Part shown: piece after piece, positions 1-8,238 of the stretch
How the letters are laid out: each line of letters starts with the position of its first letter
Position numbering within the stretch: the stretch's first letter is position 1
Assembly: GCA_035476575.1 (NCBI GenBank)
Contig: DATILL010000077.1
Coordinates: forward strand, 1-28,383
Length of the DNA: 28,383 bases
Source of the DNA: DATILL01 sp035476575
GTDB lineage: Bacteria > Actinomycetota > Actinomycetes > Mycobacteriales > JACQDL01
Reading direction: 5' to 3'
The notes under the pieces: generated by a model
Database searches by the model: none
Seen by the model: only the letters and a program-made list of their open reading frames with translations
What the model was told of the DNA's origin: nothing
Made by a program: the position numbers and the translations under genes

Positions 1-671
1 TGGGTCAGGTCCGCCCCAACCAGGTTCGCGCCGGTCAGGTCCGCCCCAGCCAGGTTCGCGCCGGCTAGGTTCGCCCTGGCCAGAGACGCGCCAGCCAGGT
101 GCGCCCCGGCCAGGTCCGTACCGGTCAGGTGCGCCCCGGCCAGGATCGCGCCACTGAGGTGTGCGCCGGTCAGGTCGAGCGCCCTGGTGCCGTCGTGGCT
201 GGTGTCCCGGCGGCCGAGGACGGTGAGAACCGACTGGACATCGGCCCGCGGCGCGGTGCGGTTCGCGGCGGGGGAAAGTGTGTGTTCGCGAACGAATGCG
301 GTGAGTATCTCGGTGATGGCTGGCTGGTCAGGTGCCGAGTCGCGCATGACGCGCTCCAAGGCGTAGACACCGCCGAGCCGGACATCGAGGGTCGATGAGC
401 CGAGGTGCTCGATGGCCTTGCTAAGCTGATCGGTGATCTGACCTTCCGCGTTGATCTTAAGCTGGTGGTTGGTCGAGCGTTGCGCCAGCCCGGTGAACAG
501 CAGCGCGGCCACCGCCACGACCGTCGTCACGAGTTGCGACCCAGCCTGAAGACGCTGGCCCCACTTCCGCCGGCTGCCGGCCGACCGGGAGGCGGCCTGC
601 CGCTGCCGCCGCAGCCATCCAGGACGCGCTATCGTCCCGCTGGCCTTCTGTCGCCTGGACCCCACAAGCAC
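1..671 (-). CDS. Pentapeptide-repeat membrane protein (3' end outside the window)
   Basis: Read on the minus strand from a GTG at 671 (another GTG at 665), the frame stays open to the window edge, giving about 223 residues. Residues 20-44 are basic. Residues 45-63 (QLVTTVVAVAALLFTGLAQ) form one membrane helix. A conserved-looking module follows (GQITDQLSKAIEHLGSS, then DVRLGGVYALERVMRD). From about residue 165 the protein becomes tandem A(D/N/H)Lxx pentapeptide repeats running off the edge. The regular 15-nt pattern at 1-180 is these repeat codons. Such proteins fold as a right-handed quadrilateral beta-helix; the cellular role of this membrane-anchored actinobacterial type is not established. 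The start is uncertain: an in-frame stop lies just upstream and the nearest purine-rich site (GGGAG) is about 15 nt away. Confidence 0.85.
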   Translation of the reverse strand, partial: MLVGSRRQKASGTIARPGWLRRQRQAASRSAGSRRKWGQRLQAGSQLVTTVVAVAALLFTGLAQRSTNHQLKINAEGQITDQLSKAIEHLGSSTLDVRLGGVYALERVMRDSAPDQPAITEILTAFVREHTLSPAANRTAPRADVQSVLTVLGRRDTSHDGTRALDLTGAHLSGAILAGAHLTGTDLAGAHLAGASLARANLAGANLAGADLTGANLVGADLT

Positions 672-713
672 ATCATTCGCGACTCATGCTCCCGATGGCG
701 CCAGTTACTCAAT

Positions 714-1626
714 TCATGCGGAAATCAGCGGGCATTTCTCCGTCACGAGCCGTTCGAGCAGGGCAATGGCGTACGCTGGTCCGGCCGGGCGGTGATCTCG
801 TCTCTGAATCCGTTCCGCGGCCGCCGATATTCTGGGTCTGCCAGCATCGTTGACACCGTCTCGCGCACGGTTTCCGGTGTAGCCGACGGCGTCGAGCACC
901 CGCGCGACTACGAGCACCGACGGCAGGCCATGGCCAGCGCGCCGATCACGCTGCCCGACCCGCCGTGCGAGACGACGACGCTGCAGCGCGGCAGCACCAC
1001 CGACTGGGGGACGTACCGCTCAACATGCACGTGTGCGGGCCGCGGGCCGAGCTCCGCGGGATCGATGTGGTGCCCACGGTGACGACGTCGGTGACGGGCA
1101 GGTCGCGCAGCCCCGTGAGCACCCGGGAGAACAGGTCGCCGGACTCGGTGTTGAACACGGTGCCGAGGGGTGAGGTAGACCGTCGGCGCGGTTCGGCGAC
1201 CAGATCGGTGCGGCCGAAGGAGCCCGCCGCGATGACGAGCACGGTCGCATGCGGAAGCCCGAGGCGCTCGGCGGCGACCCACTGCCGAAGTCGGTCTCGT
1301 CGCGCACGACACGTCGGGCCGCCATTCGGCGCATATCGGGAGGATGCTCGCGGACCGTTCACCCGCCCCGTCACGGGGCGAAGTGCTCACGAAGCTCCCG
1401 GGCCTCCCGTTCGGCGCTGAGCGGGCGGAGCAGGGCACCCGTGTGGGTGGGCTGCCGTCACCCACCCCCGCGGCGAAGACGGCGAACCCGCGGCCTCGAC
1501 CGCCGAGACCATCGAAGGCCCGCCTGAGAAGGCCACCGTATGGCCCGCGGCCGCCGCGGCGTGGGCGATCGGGACGAGTGGTTGGTAGTGGTCGTTGCCA
1601 CCGACGAATGTGAAAAGGATCCGTAC
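714..1626 (-). pseudogene. Decayed GT1/MGT-type glycosyltransferase
   Basis: Pieces of one glycosyltransferase are spread over three minus-strand frames in the right order. The N-terminus starts at 1626 (VRILFTFVGGNDHYQPLVPI, then AHAAAAAGHTVAFSGG). A middle part reads TVFNTESGDLFSRVLTGLRD. The sugar-nucleotide-binding part reads VERYVPQSVVLPRCSVVVSH followed by GGSGSVIGALA. The C-terminal tail reads ETVRETVSTMLADPEYR and AYAIALLERLVTEKCPLISA, stopping at 714. The order and the SHGGSG motif match UDP/NDP-dependent macrolide-type glycosyltransferases. About 0.9 kb remains where roughly 1.2 kb would be expected, no start codon is seen, and several frameshifts and deletions are needed, so no functional product is expected. 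Confidence 0.8.
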
Positions 1627-1803
1627 CGCGCCGTCCCTTCGTGCGCAAGCTGAGGACTCGATGCTCCCGGAGGCTCGGCGCTCTTGGAAGCTTGTGCATA
1701 TCGCACGGTTTTGGCGTTGCGGCTTGACTGTTCCCCTTGCTGGGGTGTCTACCTGTTTCTCTACATCGATACCTTAGGTCAGTCACGTTCCGGGAGGACG
1801 GGC

Positions 1804-4800
1804 ATGCAACGCAGGTACGGGTCGAAGGCCGTGGTCGCCGTGGTGGCGTTGGCCAGCACATTTGGCGGGACGGGCGCCGTCGCCCAAGCGCGGTCCGCCG
1901 CCCGGCCGGTGGTCGCCCTACCGAAGGCCGCGCCGCAGGCCCCCGTCCCGGCCAGCACGGTCACCCTGGTCACCGGCGACAAGGTGCGGCTGTTCAGCCG
2001 GCCGGGCGGCCAGCCCGCCGTCGGGATCGAGCCGGCCCGGGGCCGCGAGCGCATCGGGTTCCTGCATGAGACGCACGCTGGCCCCAGCGGCACCGACATC
2101 AGCGTCATACCGTCCGACGCGGTGCCGCTGCTGGCCGCCGGCAGGCTGGACCCGAGGTTGTTCGACGTCAGCGCGCTGGTCCGGCAGGGCTTCGCCGACA
2201 CGCGCCCGACGCTGCCGCTGATCCTCGAGTACGGCGACGCCGCCACCGCCCGGGCCGCCGCCACGCGGCCTGCCGCGCCCGCCGCCACGACCGTCCGGGC
2301 GCTGCCGAGCGTCCACGGCACGGCGGTGCGGCAGGACCGGCGGCGCGGCGCCGATCTCTGGCGCTGGCTCACCGCCCGGTCCCGGGCCGGGGCGCCGTCC
2401 ACCGCGCTGAACGCCGGAGTCGCGAAGGTGTGGCTGGACGGCGTCGCCCATCCGACGCTGGACGTCAGCGTGCCGCAGATCGGCGCGCCCACCGCCTGGC
2501 AGGCTGGCTTCACCGGCTCGGGTGTCACCGTCGGCGTGTTGGACACCGGCATCAAGGCCGACCATCCCGACCTGGCCGGCAAGGTCGTCGAGGCACGTGA
2601 CTTCACCGGCACCAGCCCGAACGCCACCGACGACATCGGTCACGGCACCCACGTCGCCGGCATCATCGCCGGGACCGGCGCGGCGTCCAACGGCCGGTAC
2701 CGCGGCGTCGCGCCCGACGCGAAGCTGGTCAGCGGCAAGGTCTGCGTCCAGTACGGCTGCCCCGACTCCGCGGTGATCGCGGGCATGGAGTGGATCGCGC
2801 CGAAGGTCCGCGTCGTCAACATGAGCCTGGGCGGGGACTCCACCGACGGCACCGACCCGCTGTCGCAGGCCGTCAACAACCTGACCGCACAGTACGGCAC
2901 GCTTTTCGTCGTCTCCGCGGGCAACGACCGCTCGATCGACATACCCGACCCGACCCAGGGAGTCACCGCGCCGGCCACTGCCGACGCCGCGCTGGCCGTC
3001 GGCAGCGTGACCAAGCAGGACCAGACCAGCCCGTTCTCCCCGCCGGGGCCACGGCGCGGCGACAACGCCGTCAAGCCGGACATCGCAGCGCCGGGCAGCG
3101 ACATCGTGTCCGACCGGGCGGCCGGCACCCCGGCCGGCGACGCCAACCCGGTCGACGCCAACTACGCCCGGCTGTCCGGGACGTCGATGGCCGCGCCGCA
3201 CGTGGCCGGAGCCGCCGCGATCCTGGCCCAGCAGCACCAGGACTGGACGGCCGCCCGGCTCAAGCCGACCCTGATGAGCACCGCCCAGCCCACCGCCAGC
3301 GTGTTCGAGCAGGGCGCCGGCCGGGTCGACGTGGCCCGGGCCGTCACCCAGCAGGTGACCGCCACCGGCGGCAGCCTCAGCTACGGCTTCTTCGCCTGGC
3401 CGCACGAGCAGCGGGTCACCAAGACGGTCACCTACCGCAACGACGGCGCCGCCGCCGTCACGCTCAGCCTCAGCCTGGCCGCCACCGGGCCGGACGGCGG
3501 CCCCGCCCCGGCCGGCCTGTTCACCGTCTCCGCCAGCCGGCTCACGGTGCCCGCGCATGGCACCGCGAAGGTCGGCGTCACCGCGCGGCCGGCGGCCGCC
3601 GGAGCCACGGCGGCCGGCGGGTACGGCGGCCGGCTGACCGCCAGCGCCAACGGGATCGCCGTACAGACCGCGCTGGCCGCCGTACTGGAGCCGGAGAGCT
3701 ACAACCTGACGGTGCGGCTGGCCAGCCGGACCGGGCATCTCAACTCCGGCCTCGCCTCGGCGGTCAACACCCAGACCGGCCAGGCGTACGGCCTGCGCCC
3801 GTTCACCGCCGACCCCGCCGGGCGCACCGGTACCGCGGTGGTCCGGCTGCCCAAGGGCAGCTACGACGTCAACGCCATCGAGCTCGACGACGACCCGGCC
3901 AACCCGGCCCGGCCGCTGGCAGTCACGCTGATGTCCCGCCCCGGCCTCGCCGTGGGCAGGGACACCGTGGTGACGCTGGACGCCACCGACGCCCGGCCGG
4001 TGACCACGGTGGTCGACCGGCGCGACGCCGCGCTGCAGTTCGGTGAGCTGGGGCTGGTGTCGGGCAACCCGGCCGGCGACCGCACCAACACGCTGAGCTG
4101 GCTGGCCGGTCCCGGCCAGCGGCTCTTCGCCGCGGCAACCCGCCCGGTCACCGACCACACCTATGCCTTCTTCTACCGTGCCACCCTTGCCGCCGGCACG
4201 CCCGGCGCCGACCCGGGGGCGTACGTCTACCACCTCGCCTTCCTCGAACGCGGTCACATCCCGGTCCCGATCTTCGTGGCGCATGACCGCGACCTGGCGA
4301 CGGTGAACGCCGCGTACTACACCCAGGGGGTGCCATCGCAGGCGCTGCGCATCGACATCTCCCGCATCGCCTTCCCAGGGGCTGGCAGCGGGGTGTACCA
4401 GCAGTACCCGCACACGCTGCCAAGCCGGCGCACCGAGCTCTACACCGCCAACCCCGACGTCACCTGGGCGCACGTCCTGGCGATCATCGCCCCGGACGGG
4501 TCGGACAACGAGATCAACTGGTCGGTCCGCTCCTACCAGCCCGGGCGCTACTCGGCCGACTGGAACCGGGCGCCGCTCGGCCCCGCCTTCGGCTACGGCC
4601 CGGACGGCTGGGGCGTGTACCGCGCCGGCAGCCAGCTCGCGGTCCTGCTCAACCCGGTGTCCGGCAACGATCCCGAGCAGTTCACCCAGGCCCCGCTCGG
4701 CCTGACCGGCACCCTCACGCTGTCCCGGGAGGGGGCCGTGCTGGGCACCAGCCAGACTCCGGACATCGGCGTGTTCGACATCCCGGACAGCCCGGGCACG

Positions 4801-5241
4801 TACGTCCTGCGCACCACCGGCGTCCGCGTCGTGCCGTGGTCAGTGATCGGCACGAAGGTCGACGTGGCGTGGACCTTCCACGACCCTGGGGCGGCTGCCC
4901 CGGCGGTGCCGCTCCCGCTGTTGGTGGTCCGGGCCCGCGGCGAGGTCGACGCGCAGGACCGGGCACCGGCGGACCGACCGTACACCCTGTCGCTGCTCGT
5001 GCAGCACCAGCCGGGGTCGACGGTGTCGGCGGTCACCGACCTGCGGGTCGAGGCGTCGTTCGACGATGGCGCCACCTGGACGTCGGTGCCGACCGTCCGG
5101 TCCGGGGACGGTGGCACCGCCACGCTGCGCAACCCGGCGGGCAACGGCTTCGTGTCGCTGCGGATCACCGCTGCCGACGCCGCCGGCAACGCGGTCACCC
5201 AGACGGTGACCCGGGCCTACCAGACGGCGCCGGCAGGCTGA
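1804..5241 (+). CDS. Secreted S8 (subtilisin-like) serine protease, about 1145 aa
   Basis: The ATG at 1804 follows a GGGAGG ribosome site and begins a Sec signal peptide (MQRRYGSKAVVAVVALASTF, cleavage probably after GAVAQA). A propeptide-like region (about 35-220) precedes the peptidase S8 domain. The catalytic triad is Asp247 (VGVLDTGIKADHPDL), His280 (GHGTHVAG) and Ser461 (GTSMAAPHVAG), with the oxyanion Asn374 (VSAGND). The long remainder (about 490-1145) is beta-rich, with Fn3/Ig-like stretches and no evident cell-wall anchor, so the enzyme is probably released. It is monocistronic and convergent with the next operon. Upstream, TTGACT at 1724-1729 may be a -35 element, but no good -10 follows. 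Family assignment is firm; substrate is unknown. Confidence 0.95.
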   Translation: MQRRYGSKAVVAVVALASTFGGTGAVAQARSAARPVVALPKAAPQAPVPASTVTLVTGDKVRLFSRPGGQPAVGIEPARGRERIGFLHETHAGPSGTDISVIPSDAVPLLAAGRLDPRLFDVSALVRQGFADTRPTLPLILEYGDAATARAAATRPAAPAATTVRALPSVHGTAVRQDRRRGADLWRWLTARSRAGAPSTALNAGVAKVWLDGVAHPTLDVSVPQIGAPTAWQAGFTGSGVTVGVLDTGIKADHPDLAGKVVEARDFTGTSPNATDDIGHGTHVAGIIAGTGAASNGRYRGVAPDAKLVSGKVCVQYGCPDSAVIAGMEWIAPKVRVVNMSLGGDSTDGTDPLSQAVNNLTAQYGTLFVVSAGNDRSIDIPDPTQGVTAPATADAALAVGSVTKQDQTSPFSPPGPRRGDNAVKPDIAAPGSDIVSDRAAGTPAGDANPVDANYARLSGTSMAAPHVAGAAAILAQQHQDWTAARLKPTLMSTAQPTASVFEQGAGRVDVARAVTQQVTATGGSLSYGFFAWPHEQRVTKTVTYRNDGAAAVTLSLSLAATGPDGGPAPAGLFTVSASRLTVPAHGTAKVGVTARPAAAGATAAGGYGGRLTASANGIAVQTALAAVLEPESYNLTVRLASRTGHLNSGLASAVNTQTGQAYGLRPFTADPAGRTGTAVVRLPKGSYDVNAIELDDDPANPARPLAVTLMSRPGLAVGRDTVVTLDATDARPVTTVVDRRDAALQFGELGLVSGNPAGDRTNTLSWLAGPGQRLFAAATRPVTDHTYAFFYRATLAAGTPGADPGAYVYHLAFLERGHIPVPIFVAHDRDLATVNAAYYTQGVPSQALRIDISRIAFPGAGSGVYQQYPHTLPSRRTELYTANPDVTWAHVLAIIAPDGSDNEINWSVRSYQPGRYSADWNRAPLGPAFGYGPDGWGVYRAGSQLAVLLNPVSGNDPEQFTQAPLGLTGTLTLSREGAVLGTSQTPDIGVFDIPDSPGTYVLRTTGVRVVPWSVIGTKVDVAWTFHDPGAAAPAVPLPLLVVRARGEVDAQDRAPADRPYTLSLLVQHQPGSTVSAVTDLRVEASFDDGATWTSVPTVRSGDGGTATLRNPAGNGFVSLRITAADAAGNAVTQTVTRAYQTAPAG

Positions 5242-5258
5242 GCCGGGAAAACTGAGAG

Positions 5259-5287
5259 GGCTGGCGGCTATCCGGCTGGCGGCTATC
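5259..5287. repeat. 15-bp tandem duplication between convergent genes
   Basis: GGCTGGCGGCTATC occurs at 5259-5272 and again at 5274-5287, a period of 15 bp. The second copy contains the stop codon of the minus-strand gene ending at 5283, so on that strand the duplication repeats the TAG. No hairpin is evident, so it is not a terminator. Confidence 0.75.
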
Positions 5288-5849
5288 GGGCCGACGCGAC
5301 GGTGGCTGCGAGCAGGCTGACCACGAGCGCCGAGCCGGTGAGCAGCGCGAGCCGGCGCTGGTTCCGCTGCCACTGCTCGTTCCAGCCACTGCCGGTACCG
5401 CCGTCCGGGCTGTACCGCAGGCTGGCCGTCGTCATCAGCGCCCGGCCGAGGCCGAACCCGACCCCGGCGGCCAGCGCGGCGGGGACCGACGCCAGCAGCA
5501 GGACGGCGGCACCGGCGGCGTACGGCAGGCCGCTCGGCAGGTACGTGCGCGCTCCGGTGCCCATCTCGATGCCGAACTGCAGCGGGCCGAGGTGCCGGCC
5601 GAACCGGAAGACGCTCTCCGGCACCAGCCGCCGCGCCTCCGGCAGAGTGATGGAGAGGACGCCCGCCTCCTTGAGCAGTACGACGGCGAGCGCGGTGCCG
5701 ACCAGCGCCCAGCGGGCCGGCTCGGGCAACGGTGCACGCAGCAGCGAACCGGCCACGACCAGGACCGTCGCGGTGATCATGCCGCCGACGGCGAGTCCGG
5801 CGTCGAACGCCAGGGCGGGGGTACCTCGCCAGACCGGCGAGCTCAGCAC
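5283..5849 (-). CDS. Multi-pass membrane protein, last gene of the Tat/thioredoxin-like operon
   Basis: The 188-residue protein starts at a GTG (5849), 18 nt after the preceding stop. I count about four membrane helices: residues 11-40, 45-65, 107-135 and 165-187. A polar stretch between helices 2 and 3 carries LPEARRLVPE and GPLQFGIEMGTGARTYLPSG, which looks like a conserved functional loop. Its position with a CPxC thioredoxin-like protein and an exported six-cysteine protein suggests a redox or maturation partner analogous to MauE or DsbD/CcdA-type electron carriers. It has no Cys, so direct disulfide relay by this protein is unlikely. Function is otherwise unknown. Confidence 0.75.
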   Translation of the reverse strand: MLSSPVWRGTPALAFDAGLAVGGMITATVLVVAGSLLRAPLPEPARWALVGTALAVVLLKEAGVLSITLPEARRLVPESVFRFGRHLGPLQFGIEMGTGARTYLPSGLPYAAGAAVLLLASVPAALAAGVGFGLGRALMTTASLRYSPDGGTGSGWNEQWQRNQRRLALLTGSALVVSLLAATVASAR

Positions 5850-5867
5850 GAGGGCTGAGTTCCTGCT

Positions 5868-6110
5868 TCAGGTGGAGCCGCTGACGGCGAATCCCGCGGC
5901 CGCGCCCATCATCAGCCAGACGCCGACCGCCAGCCAGGCACCCACCGCGAGCCAACCAGGCCTGGCCGTGCCATCGCTGGCGGCCAGCCCGCTGGTGGCC
6001 AGCGCGGCACCGGCCAGCCCGAATGACGCCGCCGACACCGCGCCTGCCACCCGGACCGGATGCCACCGTCGACGGCGTACCGCCGCCGTACCCCCCGTAC
6101 TGCTCCCCAT
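5868..6110 (-). CDS. Small two-helix membrane protein, 80 aa
   Basis: The ATG at 6110 lies 5 nt after the stop of the Tat-exported cysteine-rich protein. There is no strong ribosome site, so translational coupling is likely. An arginine-rich start (VRRRRWHP) precedes two hydrophobic segments: about residues 19-41, then 52-76 (WLAVGAWLAVGVWLMMGAAA). There are no cysteines and I recognise no family. Same strand and tight spacing place it in the five-gene operon. The longer reading frame through this region to 6371 is rejected because it overlaps the exported protein in another frame. Confidence 0.6.
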   Translation of the reverse strand: MGSSTGGTAAVRRRRWHPVRVAGAVSAASFGLAGAALATSGLAASDGTARPGWLAVGAWLAVGVWLMMGAAAGFAVSGST

Positions 6111-6115
6111 CGGGC

Positions 6116-6682
6116 TCAGATCGACGACCGGCAGATCGTCAGGAAGGTCTGGCCGGTGTAGCCGCCGCCCCAGAACGTGGAGAACCCGTCGGAGCAGCGG
6201 TACACCCGCCCGTCCGGCGTGGTCCACCGCCAGGCGTTCTTGGTGAGGAAGCTGCCGCACGCCACGGAGATCGGCGTGTGGTCGACCTGGACGCCGTTCT
6301 CGTTCCAGGTGCCGTACTTGTGCCAGCCGGCGTTGCAGAAGATGCTGCCCCGCCAGGTACCGCCGAAGCACGCGGCGTAGGAGTTGACGTACGCGCCGCC
6401 GGTGTCGGTCAGCTCGGCGTACCCGGTGGGGTAGGCGTCCTTGCAGTCGTTGCGGTCCCAGCCCGCCATCGCGTACGGTCCGATCTCCGCCGCCGCCCTC
6501 CGGGTGCCGAAGGCGCCGGCCAGGCTCAGCGCCGTGGCCCCGATCGTCATCGCGCCGAGCGCCATCGCCTTGAGCACGGTCCGGCGGGCGCCAGTGACGT
6601 TCAGGTCCGCGAGGGCGGTCGACCTCGCCGCCCCCGGCGGAGCCTGGCCGTGGTCAGGAATCTGCTCGAACGTCAGCGACAC
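6116..6682 (-). CDS. Tat-exported six-cysteine protein of unknown function
   Basis: The GTG start at 6682 has a GAGGGG ribosome site 7 nt upstream and overlaps the end of the upstream gene by 29 nt. Residues 31-60 form a twin-arginine signal (GARRTVLKAMALGAM), with cleavage probable near AAA-E66. The mature part (about 122 aa) is rich in Gly, Trp and Tyr. It has exactly six cysteines (80, 105, 116, 142, 163, 184) and six to seven tryptophans, so it is probably folded in the cytoplasm or periplasm with three disulfides. Tat export together with a thioredoxin-like gene and membrane genes resembles the maturation setting of methylamine dehydrogenase light chain, but the cysteine spacing does not match MauA. 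Enzyme, inhibitor or structural protein are all open. Confidence 0.85.
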   Translation of the reverse strand: MSLTFEQIPDHGQAPPGAARSTALADLNVTGARRTVLKAMALGAMTIGATALSLAGAFGTRRAAAEIGPYAMAGWDRNDCKDAYPTGYAELTDTGGAYVNSYAACFGGTWRGSIFCNAGWHKYGTWNENGVQVDHTPISVACGSFLTKNAWRWTTPDGRVYRCSDGFSTFWGGGYTGQTFLTICRSSI

Positions 6683-7175
6683 CGGACATCCCCTCTTTTG
6701 ACACGAGTGCCCGCCAGTCGGGCAACACCTTGTCCACCTCGTCCACCCGTACCGGCAGCAGCAGCCTGCGCACCCGACCGGAGCCGTCGACCAGCATCAG
6801 CAGCGGGGGAGACAGGTGCGAGACCGCGCGCCAGGCCTCCCGGTCGCTGACGATCCGCAGCGTGCCCGCGACGTCCGCCCAGGTCGCGGCCGGCTCGTGG
6901 GTGAGCAGGGTCGCACCGGCCGCCCGCTTGGCCAGCCGTCCGGCGACCTCCAGGCACAGCGGGCAACCGGAGTCCACTGCAGCCACGATGCGCTGGCCAC
7001 CATCGGCGAACCGTTCGCCGAGGACAAGGTCTGGCTGCGCGGTCGCGAACCCGTCCGGGTCGCGGATGACGGCGTTACGGAGCAGCCGAACCTCGCGCAT
7101 GACCGCCGCCAGGCCGAAGTAGAGGACGGCGATCGCGACCCAGGTGATGACGGAGAAGGCGACCCACGGCGACAT
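6654..7175 (-). CDS. Membrane-anchored thioredoxin-like protein (CPLC), MauD-like
   Basis: This is 173 aa from the ATG at 7175, whose ribosome site GAGGG overlaps the upstream stop, 9 nt before. One N-terminal helix (residues 4-26) anchors a thioredoxin-like domain with the redox pair Cys71-Pro-Leu-Cys74 in AVDSGCPLCLEV. The basic residues after the helix suggest the domain may face the cytoplasm, but a TlpA/MauD-type outward topology is also possible. The LSPPLLMLVDGSGRV stretch (about 120-134) contains the cis-Pro-like region. The likely job is forming or isomerising disulfides in the exported six-cysteine protein encoded next, with which it overlaps. The exact redox direction cannot be told from sequence. 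Confidence 0.8.
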   Translation of the reverse strand: MSPWVAFSVITWVAIAVLYFGLAAVMREVRLLRNAVIRDPDGFATAQPDLVLGERFADGGQRIVAAVDSGCPLCLEVAGRLAKRAAGATLLTHEPAATWADVAGTLRIVSDREAWRAVSHLSPPLLMLVDGSGRVRRLLLPVRVDEVDKVLPDWRALVSKEGMSGVADVRADS

Positions 7176-7184
7176 GTCGGACCC

Positions 7185-7895
7185 TCAGCCCGCATGCCAG
7201 GCGACGTCGATCTCGTTCAGCCAGTCCAGCCGCTGCCGCTCGGTCGTCGCGGTGGTGTCGGCGAGATGGACCTCGGCCAGTCCGGCGGCGCAGCCCAGGA
7301 CGTAAGAGTGCCGGCTCGCTGTGGTCGAGCTCTCCGCGCCGGGGTACGGGGCCTTCCACACCTCGCCATACCGCGTCCGGGCGCCCGCGTGCCGGGGCGC
7401 CAGCGCGAGTGCCTGGCGCGGCCCGGGGATCGCCAGCGAGCCATGGTCCCTGACCACGACCACGAGGTGCTCGGTCATGGTGTCCAGCAGGGTGGCCGCG
7501 CGGGGTGTGACGACCATGCCGGCGACCCGGTCCTCGATCCGCAGCGCGCTGAACAGGGCGAACACCCGCTCGCGGTGCGGTGCCGGGCCGGCGAAGACGG
7601 TCATCAGCTCGTGGTACGGCCCTAGCAGGGTCGCCCATGACGACTGCTTGTCGTGGGCCTCGGCGACAACCACCTCGCGGCCGTGTACGACCAGCCGGTC
7701 GCGCTGGGCCGCAGGCGCCACGTGGGTGCAGGCGAAGTCGTGGTACCCGCGCGGGCCGACCTGGAACCCGGTGCCGAAGGACCCGGCCGCGAACCGCACG
7801 CTGGCGACGACGTTCGACACCGGCGCCGCCGCCGGCAACCCGACCCGCACCCGGGCGCCGCTGGGCGCGACCAGATCCAACCTCTGCACCGCCAT
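7185..7895 (-). CDS. Conserved-looking cytoplasmic protein of unknown function, first gene of the operon
   Basis: The 236-residue protein starts at the ATG at 7895 (MAVQRLDLVAPSGARVRVGL), with GGAGG 6-7 nt upstream; an extension to 7988 would run through the promoter and is rejected. It has no signal peptide or membrane helix and reads as mixed alpha/beta, ending LDWLNEIDVAWHAG. Two cysteines are present, one in the DFACTH segment. I recognise no family. As first gene of a tightly spaced operon with a thioredoxin-like protein and an exported cysteine-rich protein, it may assist that protein's synthesis or maturation; this is inference from position only. Confidence 0.75.
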   Translation of the reverse strand: MAVQRLDLVAPSGARVRVGLPAAAPVSNVVASVRFAAGSFGTGFQVGPRGYHDFACTHVAPAAQRDRLVVHGREVVVAEAHDKQSSWATLLGPYHELMTVFAGPAPHRERVFALFSALRIEDRVAGMVVTPRAATLLDTMTEHLVVVVRDHGSLAIPGPRQALALAPRHAGARTRYGEVWKAPYPGAESSTTASRHSYVLGCAAGLAEVHLADTTATTERQRLDWLNEIDVAWHAG

Positions 7896-7926
7896 GGACA
7901 CCCTCCTACCTGATGCGTCGGGCCAG

Positions 7927-7955
7927 ACCCTAGACCCAGCCGAAATAGGGATCAA
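7927..7955 (-). promoter_or_regulatory. Promoter of the five-gene operon
   Basis: On the minus strand TTGATC (7955-7950) and TAGGGT (7932-7927) are separated by 17 nt. This matches the housekeeping actinobacterial pattern TTGACN/TANNNT and places transcription start near 7920, about 25 nt before the ATG at 7895. Confidence 0.6.
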
Positions 7956-8194
7956 CGGGAGATCTTCACAACCTTTCGGCGCGGACAACTTTCCACCGCC
8001 AGCCCGCCTGCGGGTGGAAGTCGGGGAAGCGCCAGATCACGCCGCAGCGGGCATCTGCGGCCCCGGCCCGTCTCGTCAGCCGAGTGCCTGCGCGGCCACG
8101 CGGCGACGTCCACCCGCCTCAGCGGGTAGATCGAACAGCCGGTCCGGGCTGCCGTGTCGGGGAGGCAGGCGCTGCGGTCGTCGGGGCCGTGCGA

Positions 8195-8212
8195 GGCGGC
8201 TGTCGTGCCGCC
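8195..8212 (-). terminator. Possible hairpin terminator after abiV
   Basis: GGCGGC and GCCGCC form a perfect 6-bp stem with a 6-nt loop, 26 nt past the AbiV stop. No T-run follows, which is common for actinobacterial terminators but leaves the call weak. Confidence 0.35.
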
Positions 8213-8238
8213 GACCGCTTACCGGCATGGCAACCTCG

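Larger units (their letters stand above)
7896..8238. other. Intergenic region between the operon and abiV
   Basis: These 343 nt contain no convincing gene. The right part carries a hairpin after the AbiV stop, and the left part carries the minus-strand operon promoter. The middle (about 7960-8190) is GC-rich with no coding bias that I can see. Confidence 0.6.

Noticed and set aside
1..180. Regular short repeats that resemble a CRISPR array or minisatellite
   Set aside because: The 15-nt period is the codon pattern of pentapeptide repeats (A-x-L-x-x) on the minus strand; there are no unique spacers.
1918..4473. Long minus-strand open frame (about 850 codons) opposite the protease
   Set aside because: It is the antisense shadow of a gene with a complete catalytic triad; the translation is low-complexity Gly/Arg/Val without motifs.
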